DNA of 64,000 bases from Herbaspirillum sp. RV1423. Lineage in GTDB: Bacteria > Pseudomonadota > Gammaproteobacteria > Burkholderiales > Burkholderiaceae_D. The DNA is taken from positions 62,001 to 126,000 of the forward strand of contig NZ_CBXX010000009.1 of NCBI RefSeq assembly GCF_000577615.1, read 5' to 3'. Below are positions 1 to 8,407 of this stretch, in pieces; positions within the stretch are counted from its first letter, which is position 1; the number at the start of each line of letters is the position of its first letter. Under the pieces are notes generated by a model. It worked only from the letters and a program-made list of their open reading frames with translations. It was not told the DNA's origin and made no database searches. The translations under genes and the position numbers were made by a program.

Positions 1-599
1 CCCTGGCGCTGGCGCACCAGGCTTTCGTTGAGCCAGGATTGCAGCGGCGCCGGCAGTTTGTGGCTGGCGCCATTGGCATGCATGTTGACCGGAAAGTATT
101 TTTCCAGCCACATCGAGGCCTTGCTGGTCTGCCATAACGGCAGGCCGTTGCCGCCGAGGACGATCACGGCGTGCGCCGCGTGTTCGAGCATGCCGCGCGC
201 CTGCGACATCATGCGCGCGGTCTTGATGTGCGCGCCGATGCGCGCCACCACTTCCTGCGGTTTGATCGGCTTGGTCACGTAATCGATGCCGCCGACCTCG
301 AAGCCGCGCACCACATGTTCGGTCTCGGTCAGGCCGGTCATGAACACCACCGGCACATGGTTCATGCTCTTGAGCAGCTTGATGCGCTTGCAGGTCTCGA
401 AGCCGTCGATGCCGGGCATGACGGCGTCGAGCAGGATCAGGTCCGGCGTGATGTAGTCGAGCCGCTCCAGCGCGCTGATGCCGTCGGTCGCCACCAGCAC
501 GATGTGGCCGCTTTCGTCGAGCGAGTCGGACAGCATGGCCAGGTTGTCCGGCTTGTCGTCGACGATCAGGACGACATGCCTATCGAACGTTGTTGACAT
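1..599 (-). CDS. Response regulator, C-terminus outside the window
   Basis: Reading leftwards from an ATG at 599, the frame is open to the window edge. It gives a CheY-like receiver: VLIVDDK at residues 9-15, the phospho-acceptor Asp in LILLDAVMPG near residue 60, and the conserved Lys in TKPIKP near residue 110. About 70 further residues follow, including a LPAPLQSWL stretch seen in LuxR-type response regulators of Burkholderiales, so a C-terminal HTH output domain is expected beyond base 1 (inference). The start overlaps the 3' end of the upstream permease-kinase gene by 20 bp, which implies translational coupling. It is probably the cognate regulator of that kinase and of the divergent amide operon at 4574-12517. 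Confidence 0.85.
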   Translation of the reverse strand, partial: MSTTFDRHVVLIVDDKPDNLAMLSDSLDESGHIVLVATDGISALERLDYITPDLILLDAVMPGIDGFETCKRIKLLKSMNHVPVVFMTGLTETEHVVRGFEVGGIDYVTKPIKPQEVVARIGAHIKTARMMSQARGMLEHAAHAVIVLGGNGLPLWQTSKASMWLEKYFPVNMHANGASHKLPAPLQSWLNESLVRQRQ

Positions 600-3500
600 C
601 ATGGCGGATCATCTCCTTGATACGGGTGACATATTCGTTGAGGCGGAACTGCTTGACCAGTTGCCGCAATTCGGTGGTGAACGGCAGGTAGGCGGAATTC
701 TGCTGTTCCATGTCGTCGAGTTTTTTCAGGATGCCCTTGGCGTAGCCGATGGCGCCCAGTTCCAGCAGGGCGTGCAGTTTTTCCTGCGAGGGCACCAGCA
801 TCATGGGCTTGGACTCCAGCGGGGGCGATTCGCTTACGGGCGTCGGCAAGGATACCCAATCGATCTGCAGATGCAGTTTGATCTTGGACAGCAATTCATT
901 ATAGGAAATCGGCTTGACCACGAAGTCGTTGTACAGCGGCGGGTCGACGCGTTCGTGCGCGCTTTCGAAGGCATTGGCGGAGACGAAGACGATCGGCAAC
1001 TGCACCAGGCCGCGCGCCCGGATCGCACGCGCCACCGACCAGCCGTCCATCAGCGGCATGGCGATGTCGAGCAGCACCAGGTCCGGTATCTGCCGCGTCA
1101 GCTCTTCGAGGCAGGCGATGCCGCCGTCGGCTTCGATGATCTCGAAGCCGAGAGGCCGCAGCATTTCCTTGAGCAGCAATCGTTGCGAGGCCTGGTCGTC
1201 GACCACCAGCACGCGTTTGCACGGACCGACGTAACCCGACATCTGGTCTTCCAGTTTGAGACGCGGGCGCGGTACGTGGACTTCCGGCAGATAGATTTTC
1301 AGGTGGAAGCTGCTGCCTGCCCCGACCTTGCTCTTGACCGCCAGTTCGCCGCCCATGATGTGGGTCAGCATGCTGCTGATCGCCAGGCCGAGGCCGGTGC
1401 CGATGTCTTCGCGCAGGTTGGCGGCATTGCTGCGTTCGAACGGCAGGAAGATGCGTTCGAGGTCGTCGTCGGCAATGCCGATGCCGGTGTCGATGATGTC
1501 GAAGTAGGCGATCTCGCGCACGTAGCGCACGCGTACCGTGATGCCGCCGCGGTCGGTAAACTTGACGGCGTTGCCGAGCAGGTTGATCAGGATCTGGCGC
1601 AGGCGCTTCTGGTCGGCGTGGACGATATGCGGAATGCGTCCGGTCTTCTCGAAGCGGAAACTCAATCCCTTCTGCTCCGCCTGCGGCGCGAACATCTCGG
1701 CGATCTGGTCGAGGAATTCGGACAGCGCCAGTTCGTCCGACGCCAGCCGCATCTTGCCGGCCTCGATCTTGGCGATGTCGAGCAGGCCGTCGATCAGGCT
1801 CAGCAAATGCTCGCCGCTGCGGCGGATCACCGCGATCGCATCCTTGCGCGCCGGCGGGATGGTGGCGTCGACATGCAGGATCTGCGCATAGCCGAGGATG
1901 CTGTTCAAGGGCGTGCGCAACTCGTGGCTCATGCCGGTGACGAAGCGGCTCTTGGCCAGATTGGCGGACTCGGCGGCTTCCTTGGCGCGCTGCAGTTCGG
2001 CGTCGGTCTGTTTGTGCGCCTCGATTTCCTGCAGCAGCAGGTTGGTCTGGCGTTCCGATTCCTCATGCGCGACGCTGCGGCTTTCGTTGGTCAGGATCAG
2101 CCACCACGAGCCGACGCCGATCAACACCAGCAAGGTGCAGAACAGCTTGATGAAGATGCTCTGGATGGAATCGGGACCGCTCGGCGTCAGGCCGGAGATG
2201 CCGGCCATCTGCTGGAAGTAGAGCATCCACAGCACCACCGCCAGGCCGCCCGAAAGCAGGCTGAAGACGATCAGGTAATGGCCGATGCGCGTGTTCAGCT
2301 TGAGCGTGAAGCGCGCCGGCAAAAAGCTGCTCAGCGTATTGAACATCTGATTCGGCAGGCGCGACGCCGGCGTCTTGCAGCGGTCGTTGCAGCGCGCGTC
2401 GAGCGAACAGCACAAGGAACAGATCGCGCCCTGGTAGGCCGGGCAATGGGCCATGTCGGGCATTTCAAACCGGTTGCCGCAGATCACGCAATCGAGTTCG
2501 GCGTGTGCGTTGCAGGCGTCGTGCGGCGCATGCAGATGCTCGAGCAAGGTATCGTGACGCGCAATGTAGTAGCGGCTTTTGGTGGCGATCGCGATCAGCG
2601 GCGCCGCCAGCAGGGCCGTGCCGAGGGCGATGAAGGGCGACAGCGCATGCGCCAGTTTGCCGAACACGCCGGACATGGCGATGGCCGACAGGATCGAGGC
2701 GATCGCCATGGCGCCGACGCCGACCGGATTGATGTCGTACAGATGCGCGCGCTTGAACTCGATGTGCGCCGGGCTGAGCTTGAGCGGCTTGTTGATCACC
2801 AGGTCCGACACCACCGCGCCTATCCATGAAATCGCCACCAGGCCGTACAGCGCCAGCACATGCTCGAGCGCGTTGAACACGCCCAGCTCCATCAGCAGCA
2901 CCGCGATCAGCACGTTGAACACCAGCCACACCACGCGGCCCGGATGGCTGTGCGTCAGGCGCGCGAAGAAGTTGGACCAGGCCAGCGAACCGGCATAGGC
3001 GTTGGTGACGTTGATCTTGACCTGCGACACGATGACGAACAGCGCCACCGCCGCCATCACCCAGGCCGGATTGGAAAACACATATTGATAACCGATCAGA
3101 TACATCTGGGTCGGCTCGACCGCCTTGCCCATCGGTACTTCGTGCTGGATCGCGAGGAAGGCCAGCAAGGCGCCGCCCAGCATCTTGGCGCCGCCGAGCA
3201 GGATCCATCCCGGTCCTGCCAGCAGCAGCGCGGTCCACCAGCGGCCGCGATTGGCCGGCGTCTTCTCCGGCAGGAAGCGCAGGAAGTCGACCTGCTCGCC
3301 AATCTGCGCGATCAGCGAAAACGCCACCGTCGCGGCTGCGCCGAACAGCAGGATGTTGAACGAGCCGCCGTCCTCGGCGCGACCGGTGAAGGTGATGAGA
3401 TTGCTCAACGCTTCCGGCTCCTTGTACAGCACGCAGGCGTAGGGCAACAGCAGCAGCACGATCCACAGCGGCTGCGTCCACATCTGCAGCCGGTTGATCA

Positions 3501-4014
3501 GCGTGATGCCGTACGCCACCATCGGGATCACGATCAGCGAACACAGCACGTAGCCGTACACCAGCGGCAGGCCGAAATAGATTTCAATGGCCTGCGCCAT
3601 GATGGCCGCTTCCAGCGCAAAGAAGATGAAGGTGAAGCTGGCGTAGATCAGCGACGTGATGGTCGAACCGATATAACCGAAGCCGGCGCCGCGCGTGAGC
3701 AGGTCCATGTCGACGCCGTACCTGGCGGCGTAATAGCTGATCGGCAGGCCGGTCAGGAAGAACAGCACCACCACGCACATGATGGCCCAGAACGTGTTGG
3801 TAAATCCATAACTGAGCGTGATGGCGCCGCTGATTGCCTCCAGCGCCAGGAACGAGGTCGCGCCCAGCGCGGTGTTGGCCAGGCGGAACTCGGACCAGCG
3901 CCTGAACGAGCGCGGGGTATAGCGCAGCGCGTAGTCTTCCAGGGTTTCGTTGGCAACCCAGGTGTTGTAGTCGCGGCGGACCTTGACGATGCGTTGGATG
4001 GCGGGATTGGTCAC
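580..4014 (-). CDS. NCS1-type permease fused to hybrid sensor histidine kinase and receiver
   Basis: About 1144 residues. Residues ~15-500 form a multi-spanning NCS1 (nucleobase/cation symporter-1) permease that starts with the RRDYNTWVANETLEDYALRY signature. Residues ~500-543 are a cysteine-rich segment (CVIC, then CSLCC, then CNDRC) that could bind metal. Two membrane helices follow (~580-640), then HisKA (phospho-acceptor His697 in SHELRTPLNS), HATPase_c (NLLGNAVKF, DTGIGI, GTGLGLAI) and a receiver domain (Asp983 in LLDIAMP). The reading frame is open up to a TTG at 4143. I chose GTG 4014 because the conserved family N-terminus begins there; ATG 4068 is the alternative, and neither has a good ribosome site. 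The permease domain probably acts as substrate sensor or transceptor for the adjacent amide/urea-type uptake system (inference from position). Confidence 0.85.
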   Translation of the reverse strand: MTNPAIQRIVKVRRDYNTWVANETLEDYALRYTPRSFRRWSEFRLANTALGATSFLALEAISGAITLSYGFTNTFWAIMCVVVLFFLTGLPISYYAARYGVDMDLLTRGAGFGYIGSTITSLIYASFTFIFFALEAAIMAQAIEIYFGLPLVYGYVLCSLIVIPMVAYGITLINRLQMWTQPLWIVLLLLPYACVLYKEPEALSNLITFTGRAEDGGSFNILLFGAAATVAFSLIAQIGEQVDFLRFLPEKTPANRGRWWTALLLAGPGWILLGGAKMLGGALLAFLAIQHEVPMGKAVEPTQMYLIGYQYVFSNPAWVMAAVALFVIVSQVKINVTNAYAGSLAWSNFFARLTHSHPGRVVWLVFNVLIAVLLMELGVFNALEHVLALYGLVAISWIGAVVSDLVINKPLKLSPAHIEFKRAHLYDINPVGVGAMAIASILSAIAMSGVFGKLAHALSPFIALGTALLAAPLIAIATKSRYYIARHDTLLEHLHAPHDACNAHAELDCVICGNRFEMPDMAHCPAYQGAICSLCCSLDARCNDRCKTPASRLPNQMFNTLSSFLPARFTLKLNTRIGHYLIVFSLLSGGLAVVLWMLYFQQMAGISGLTPSGPDSIQSIFIKLFCTLLVLIGVGSWWLILTNESRSVAHEESERQTNLLLQEIEAHKQTDAELQRAKEAAESANLAKSRFVTGMSHELRTPLNSILGYAQILHVDATIPPARKDAIAVIRRSGEHLLSLIDGLLDIAKIEAGKMRLASDELALSEFLDQIAEMFAPQAEQKGLSFRFEKTGRIPHIVHADQKRLRQILINLLGNAVKFTDRGGITVRVRYVREIAYFDIIDTGIGIADDDLERIFLPFERSNAANLREDIGTGLGLAISSMLTHIMGGELAVKSKVGAGSSFHLKIYLPEVHVPRPRLKLEDQMSGYVGPCKRVLVVDDQASQRLLLKEMLRPLGFEIIEADGGIACLEELTRQIPDLVLLDIAMPLMDGWSVARAIRARGLVQLPIVFVSANAFESAHERVDPPLYNDFVVKPISYNELLSKIKLHLQIDWVSLPTPVSESPPLESKPMMLVPSQEKLHALLELGAIGYAKGILKKLDDMEQQNSAYLPFTTELRQLVKQFRLNEYVTRIKEMIRHDVNNVR

Positions 4015-4167
4015 ATTTTGCTCGCATTGATCGGGAAGGCTGCGCCGGACCGGAAGCTTGCTCCGCATTTGCCCGCGTGATGCTGCAGGGCGGAAAAGAC
4101 CGGCTTCGTGGACAGCAGGAGCAACTCGTTCTCCATGAAGCAATTTTCAAACCAATCGCACCGTCCT

Positions 4168-4191
4168 GGCATACGTCAAATGACGTATGCC
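4168..4191. promoter_or_regulatory. Perfect 11-bp inverted repeat, candidate operator 1
   Basis: Arms GGCATACGTCA (4168-4178) and TGACGTATGCC (4181-4191) are exact reverse complements separated by AA. The core has the form TACGT-N6-ACGTA and recurs at 4346. It lies between the divergent sensor-kinase and amide-operon genes, so it is a likely binding site for the adjacent response regulator. Confidence 0.65.
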
Positions 4192-4328
4192 GAAACGCCG
4201 CCGCGCCGCCGATTCACCAAAACGCAGCGTCGGCGCGGGCAGGAAATTCACCGGCGGCAACGCGCCCGCCGCAAAAACGCACCAATACCATGCCGCGCGT
4301 GGGCGAAACCTGTGCGGGCGGGTGCTTC

Positions 4329-4361
4329 CCCGGGCGCCCGGGTTTTACGTTAAACGACGTA
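4329..4361. promoter_or_regulatory. GC palindrome plus second TACGT-N6-ACGTA operator candidate
   Basis: CCCGGGC/GCCCGGG (4329-4342) is a perfect palindrome followed by TTTT. TACGT-TAAACG-ACGTA (4346-4361) follows at once and matches the half-sites and spacing of the repeat at 4172-4187. The rest of the 4015-4573 spacer shows no gene. A ribosome site (AAAGGAG) precedes the ATG at 4574. I could not assign a -10/-35 with confidence. Confidence 0.55.
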
Positions 4362-4573
4362 TTGTTGCGCCGCATCGCAAAACCTATTCTTCGTCCCAGA
4401 ACGAGCGGAAAGCAAACCGGCAGGGAGAAAAACACTCGCATGTACCGCACTGCATCTGCATGCAGGCGGCCGGCGGTGGAGATGGGTCGGTCTTTCGGTT
4501 CGTTTTGAAGCTGCCCAATCCGACAGGCCTGATAAGCCCGACAACGTCCAATAACGCTCGAAAGGAGTACCGC

Positions 4574-5836
4574 ATGTCGCACCGTTCCTCTTCCAAACCG
4601 CCTTCATCGCAACGACGCAAGATCATGATGGGCATCGTTGCCGGCGCCGCCGGTGCTGCCATGGCGCTCCCTGGCCTGGCCGTGGCGCAGCAGTTCCCGA
4701 CCGCCAAGATCAACACCACCAAGCTGGCCATCACCGACACCGAAGTCACCGTCGGCCAGTTGCACTCCGCCACCGGCACGATGGCCATCAGCGAAACCGG
4801 TTCGATCCAGGCCGAACGCCTGGCGATCGACCAGATCAATTCGATGGGCGGCATCCTTGGTCGCAAGATCAAGATCATCCAGGAAGACGGCGCCAGCGAC
4901 TGGCCGACCTTTGCCGAAAAAGCCAAGAAGCTGCTCGAGAACGACCACGTCGCCGCCGTCTTCGGCTGCTGGACTTCGGCCTCGCGCAAAGCCGTGCTGC
5001 CGGTGTTCGAAAAGGACAACGGCCTGCTCTACTACCCGACCTTCTATGAAGGCCTGGAGCAATCCAAGAACGTCTTCTACACCGGCCAGGAAGCCACGCA
5101 ACAGGTGCTGGCCGGCCTGAACTGGGTGGCCAAGGAAAAGAAGGCCAAGACCTTCTTCCTGATCGGTTCCGACTACATCTGGCCGCGCACCTCCAACAAG
5201 ATCGCCCGCAAGCACATCGAAAACGTGCTCAAGGGTTCGGTGGTCGGCGAAGAGTACTACCCGCTCGGCAACACCCAGTTCGGTTCGCTGATCAACAAGA
5301 TCAAGCTGAAAAAACCTGACGTCATTTTCGCCGACGTGGTCGGCGGCAGCAACGTCGCGTTCTACAAGCAGTTGAAGGCGGCCGGCGTCACCGCCAAGAC
5401 GCAGAACCTGCTGACCATTTCGGTCACCGAAGATGAAATGCTCGGCATCGGCGGCGAAAACGTCGAAGGCTTCTTCGCCTCGATGAAGTATTTCCAGAGC
5501 CTCGACAATCCGAACAACAAGAAATTCGTGGCCGAGTTCAAGGCCAAGTTCGGCGCCAATTCGGTGATCGGCGACGTGACGCAGGCGGCCTACCTCGGCC
5601 CGTGGCTGTGGAAGGCCGCGGTTGAAAAAGCCGGCAGCTTCGACGTCGACAAGGTGGTCGCGGCCTCGCCCGGCATCGAACTGAAGACTGCGCCGGAAGG
5701 CTACGTCAAGGTCCACGCCAACCATCACCTGTGGAGCAAGACGCGCATCGGCGAAGCACAGAAGGACGGCCAGTTCAAGGTCATCTATGAATCGGACCTG
5801 ATCGAACCGAATCCTTTCCCGAAGGGTTATCAATAA
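4574..5836 (+). CDS. fmdD: Amide/urea-type ABC transporter substrate-binding protein (FmdD/UrtA-like)
   Basis: 420 residues. The N-terminus has a twin-basic stretch (SQRRK), a hydrophobic segment and an ALPGLAVAQQ cleavage region, so it is exported to the periplasm. The mature part opens with VTVGQLHSATGTMAISETG, the hallmark of the UrtA/FmdD/AmiC branch of Peripla_BP_5 proteins, and contains FGCWTSASRKAVLP and GLLYYPTFYEG. Family knowledge: these proteins bind urea, short-chain amides or formamide and deliver them to a LivHMGF-like permease. With amidase and formamidase downstream, an amide ligand is more likely than urea. ATG 4574 is preceded by AAAGGAG at 7-bp spacing; the frame is open upstream but has no comparable site. 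Confidence 0.9.
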   Translation: MSHRSSSKPPSSQRRKIMMGIVAGAAGAAMALPGLAVAQQFPTAKINTTKLAITDTEVTVGQLHSATGTMAISETGSIQAERLAIDQINSMGGILGRKIKIIQEDGASDWPTFAEKAKKLLENDHVAAVFGCWTSASRKAVLPVFEKDNGLLYYPTFYEGLEQSKNVFYTGQEATQQVLAGLNWVAKEKKAKTFFLIGSDYIWPRTSNKIARKHIENVLKGSVVGEEYYPLGNTQFGSLINKIKLKKPDVIFADVVGGSNVAFYKQLKAAGVTAKTQNLLTISVTEDEMLGIGGENVEGFFASMKYFQSLDNPNNKKFVAEFKAKFGANSVIGDVTQAAYLGPWLWKAAVEKAGSFDVDKVVAASPGIELKTAPEGYVKVHANHHLWSKTRIGEAQKDGQFKVIYESDLIEPNPFPKGYQ

Positions 5837-5855
5837 GCCTCATCAACCACAACAT

Positions 5856-5961
5856 CCGTCGTCCTGACGAAAGTCAGGACCCAGCGTCGTGAAGAAGGCC
5901 GTAGCGCCGGGCAATGGGATGCGCCAACGCCACTGGGTCCCGGCGTGCGCCGGGACGACGG
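5856..5961. repeat. Dispersed double-hairpin intergenic repeat, copy A
   Basis: The element begins CCGTCGTCCTGACGAAAG and ends CGCCGGGACGACGG. It holds two nested stem-loops, GTCCTGAC/GTCAGGAC-type and CCCGGCG/CGCCGGG-type, separated by a variable middle bounded by CCCAGCGTCG and CACTGGG. It starts 20 bp after the fmdD stop codon, a REP/BIME-like position, and may protect or terminate the fmdD transcript inside the operon (inference). Confidence 0.8.
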
Positions 5962-5990
5962 TGGTGGTTGAGGTGTGCATCGGTCTTGCT

Positions 5991-6094
5991 GTCGTCCTGA
6001 CGCAAGTCAGGACCCAGCGTCGTGAAGAAGGCGATAGCGCCGGGCAGTTTGATGCGTTAACGCCGCTGGGGCCCGGTGTGTGCCGGGACGACGG
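5991..6094. repeat. Dispersed double-hairpin intergenic repeat, copy B
   Basis: Direct tandem partner of copy A, about 29 bp further on, with the same order: GTCGTCCTGACG, then CAGGACCCAGCGTCG, then GCCGGGACGACGG at the right end. The middle (GTGAAGAAGG.. AGCGCCGGGCA) is nearly the same as in copy A, so A and B probably arose by local duplication. Together they fill most of the 398-bp gap between fmdD and the first permease gene. Confidence 0.8.
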
Positions 6095-6234
6095 CAGAAC
6101 CGGTTCGGCGATCGCAGTTGATTTGTTGGCAGCAAAGCGGCGGCGCCTGTAGTGACATGCGGGCGCTGCCGCCCACGTAATTGAAGCACTCAAGGTTTTT
6201 ATTTTCCTTTTCATCACCCAGGGCGGGAGTCAAT

Positions 6235-7152
6235 ATGGTTTCTCTATCCGAATTCGGCGCCATCTTCGCCATGCAGGGCTTCAACGGCCTCTCGGTGTTT
6301 TGCGTCCTGCTGCTGATGGCGCTCGGCCTGGCCATCATCTTCGGGCAGATGGGCGTGATCAACATGGCGCATGGCGAATTCCTGACCATCGGCGCCTACA
6401 TCACCTACCTGCTCTCGCACCTGACGACGACTTACGCGCCCAGCCTGCAGCCTTTCTATTTCTTCGGCGCGGTGGTGCTGTCCTTCATCGTCGCCTACGG
6501 CGTTGGCTATCTCACCGAGCTGCTGCTGATCAGCCGCCTGTACAAGCGTCCGCTCGATACGCTGCTGGCGACCTGGGGCCTGAGCCTGGCGATGCAGCAG
6601 ACTTTCCGTTCCATCTTCGGCGCCAAGGAGGTCAGCGCCACCTTGCCCGACTGGCTGCTCGGTTCGTTCAAGCCGACCGAGAACATCGACATTCCCATCA
6701 ACGGCCTGTTCATGATGGGACTGACGGTCTTGCTGACCGGCACCATCTTCGTGCTGCTGTTCCGCTCGCGCTGGGGTTTGCAGGTGCGCGCCACGATGCA
6801 GAACCGCGTCATGAGCGGCGCCGTCGGCATCAACACGCGCAAGGTCGACCGCACCACGTTTGCGCTCGGTTGCGGCGTGGCGGGCGTGGCCGGCGCGGCG
6901 TTCACCACGATCGGTTCGACCGGGCCGACCAGCGGCTCGCTGTACATCGTCGACACCTTCCTGGTGGTGGTGTTCGGCGGCGCCCAGAGCCTGATCGGCA
7001 CGATCGCTTCGGCCTTCTCGATTGCGCAGACGCAATCCACCGCGGAGTTCTTCCTGACCGGCTCGATGGCCAAGGTGCTGACGCTGTCGGCGGTGATCCT
7101 GATCCTGATGCTGCGGCCGCAGGGATTGTTCTCCGTGCGCGTGCGCAAGTAG
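6235..7152 (+). CDS. Branched-chain-type ABC permease (UrtB/FmdE-like)
   Basis: 305 residues, almost wholly hydrophobic with about eight membrane segments. The stretch GLAIIFGQMGVINMAHGEF is the LivH/UrtB signature, and VVVFGGAQSLIGT near residue 245 is the usual C-terminal permease motif. It forms the inner-membrane channel with the UrtC-like partner encoded next. Start ATG 6235 follows GGCGGGAG. It lies 398 bp after fmdD, across the repeat pair, so it could also have a promoter of its own. The partner genes point to amide rather than amino-acid transport. Confidence 0.88.
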   Translation: MVSLSEFGAIFAMQGFNGLSVFCVLLLMALGLAIIFGQMGVINMAHGEFLTIGAYITYLLSHLTTTYAPSLQPFYFFGAVVLSFIVAYGVGYLTELLLISRLYKRPLDTLLATWGLSLAMQQTFRSIFGAKEVSATLPDWLLGSFKPTENIDIPINGLFMMGLTVLLTGTIFVLLFRSRWGLQVRATMQNRVMSGAVGINTRKVDRTTFALGCGVAGVAGAAFTTIGSTGPTSGSLYIVDTFLVVVFGGAQSLIGTIASAFSIAQTQSTAEFFLTGSMAKVLTLSAVILILMLRPQGLFSVRVRK

Positions 7153-7201
7153 AGCAAATGAGCGCCACGTTTTCCAGACTTCCCATCCGCGAGGTTCAAC
7201 G

Positions 7202-8407
7202 ATGAATGCAGCATACGAAAAAATATTGGGAGGCAGATCCGGGCTGGCCGGACTGCTGATACTGGCAGTCCTGTTGCTGGTGGTGTTTCCGCTGGGCCTG
7301 GACATCTTCCGTCTCAACCTGGTCGGCAAATACCTGTCCTACGCCTTCGTCGCCGTCGGCCTGGTGCTGTGCTGGGGTTACGGCGGCATCCTCAGCCTCG
7401 GGCAGGGCGTGTTCTTCGGCGTCGGCGGCTATTGCATGGCGATGTTCCTGAAGCTGGAAGCGTCCGACCCGATCAGCACCAAGATCCAGTCCACGCCCGG
7501 CATTCCCGACTTCATGGACTGGAACCAGATCACCTCCTTGCCGGCCATGTGGCAGCCTTTCCACAGCTTCAGTTTCACGGTGCTGGCGGTGCTGGCGGTG
7601 CCGACGCTGCTGGCGCTGGTGATCGGCATGGCGATGTTCAAGCGGCGCGTCGGCGATGTGTATTTCTCCATCGTGACGCAGGCGATCGCGGCGATCCTGT
7701 CGATCCTGATCATCGGCCAGCAGGGCCTGACCGGCGGCGTCAACGGCATCACCGACCTGAAGACGCTGATGGGCTGGGATATCCGCACCGACAGCGCCAA
7801 GATGATCCTGTATTTCGTCAATGCCGGCCTGTTGTTCGCCTGCATCCTGTTCGGCCGTTTCATCCTGACCTCCAAGCTCGGCCGCCTGCTGATGGCGATG
7901 CGCGACAAGGAAGAGCGCGTGCGCTTTTCCGGTTACGACGTCGCCAGTTTCAAGGTCTTCGTGTTTTGCGTGGCGGCGATGTTCTCGGCCATCGGCGGCG
8001 CCATGTTCACCTTGCAGGTCGGCTTCATGTCGCCGTCCTTCGTCGGCATCGTGCCGTCGATCGAGATGGTGATCTATGCGGCGGTCGGCGGACGCATGTC
8101 GCTGCTCGGCGCGGTGTACGGCACGCTGCTGGTCAACTTCGGCAAGACCTATTTCTCCGAAACCTTTCCCGAGCTGTGGCTGTTCCTGATGGGCGGCCTG
8201 TTCATCGCGGTGGTGATGTACTTCCCCAACGGCCTGGCCGGCGTGTACGAAAAGCAGGGCAAGCGCCTGGCGGCCAGGTTTTTGGCGACATTCACGCGCA
8301 AACCAGCCCCGGCCGACGAGCCCGACGCGGCAAAGGCGAAAACAGCAGTCAAACCGGATGCCGCCGGGATCGCGATCGACGGCGCCAACCTGGAGGCCAG
8401 CAAATGA
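7202..8407 (+). CDS. Branched-chain-type ABC permease (UrtC/FmdF-like)
   Basis: 401 residues. Second inner-membrane permease of the amide importer: LivM/UrtC-type fold with ALVLCWGYGGILSLGQG-like sequence near residue 55, and GPVYG-like AVGGRMSLLGAVYGTLLVNFGKT near residue 300. The C-terminal ~50 residues are cytoplasmic, charged and Ala/Pro/Lys-rich, as in many UrtC proteins. The gene begins 49 bp after the first permease and its TGA overlaps the ATG of the following ATPase gene (ATGA at 8404-8407), so the two are translationally coupled. Confidence 0.88.
   Translation: MNAAYEKILGGRSGLAGLLILAVLLLVVFPLGLDIFRLNLVGKYLSYAFVAVGLVLCWGYGGILSLGQGVFFGVGGYCMAMFLKLEASDPISTKIQSTPGIPDFMDWNQITSLPAMWQPFHSFSFTVLAVLAVPTLLALVIGMAMFKRRVGDVYFSIVTQAIAAILSILIIGQQGLTGGVNGITDLKTLMGWDIRTDSAKMILYFVNAGLLFACILFGRFILTSKLGRLLMAMRDKEERVRFSGYDVASFKVFVFCVAAMFSAIGGAMFTLQVGFMSPSFVGIVPSIEMVIYAAVGGRMSLLGAVYGTLLVNFGKTYFSETFPELWLFLMGGLFIAVVMYFPNGLAGVYEKQGKRLAARFLATFTRKPAPADEPDAAKAKTAVKPDAAGIAIDGANLEASK

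Noticed and set aside
478-2829. 783-codon open frame on the plus strand
   Set aside because: Antisense to the permease-kinase gene; His/Gln/Arg-rich product typical of GC-rich shadow frames.
4015-4573. Guanidine-type riboswitch ahead of the urea/amide-like importer
   Set aside because: Looked for the conserved ykkC-type elements because such importers can be guanidine-regulated; none seen, only palindromes.
5856-6094. CRISPR array or insertion-sequence ends
   Set aside because: Only two adjacent units with internal palindromes, no regular spacers and no transposase; the same unit recurs singly elsewhere, fitting a dispersed intergenic repeat.
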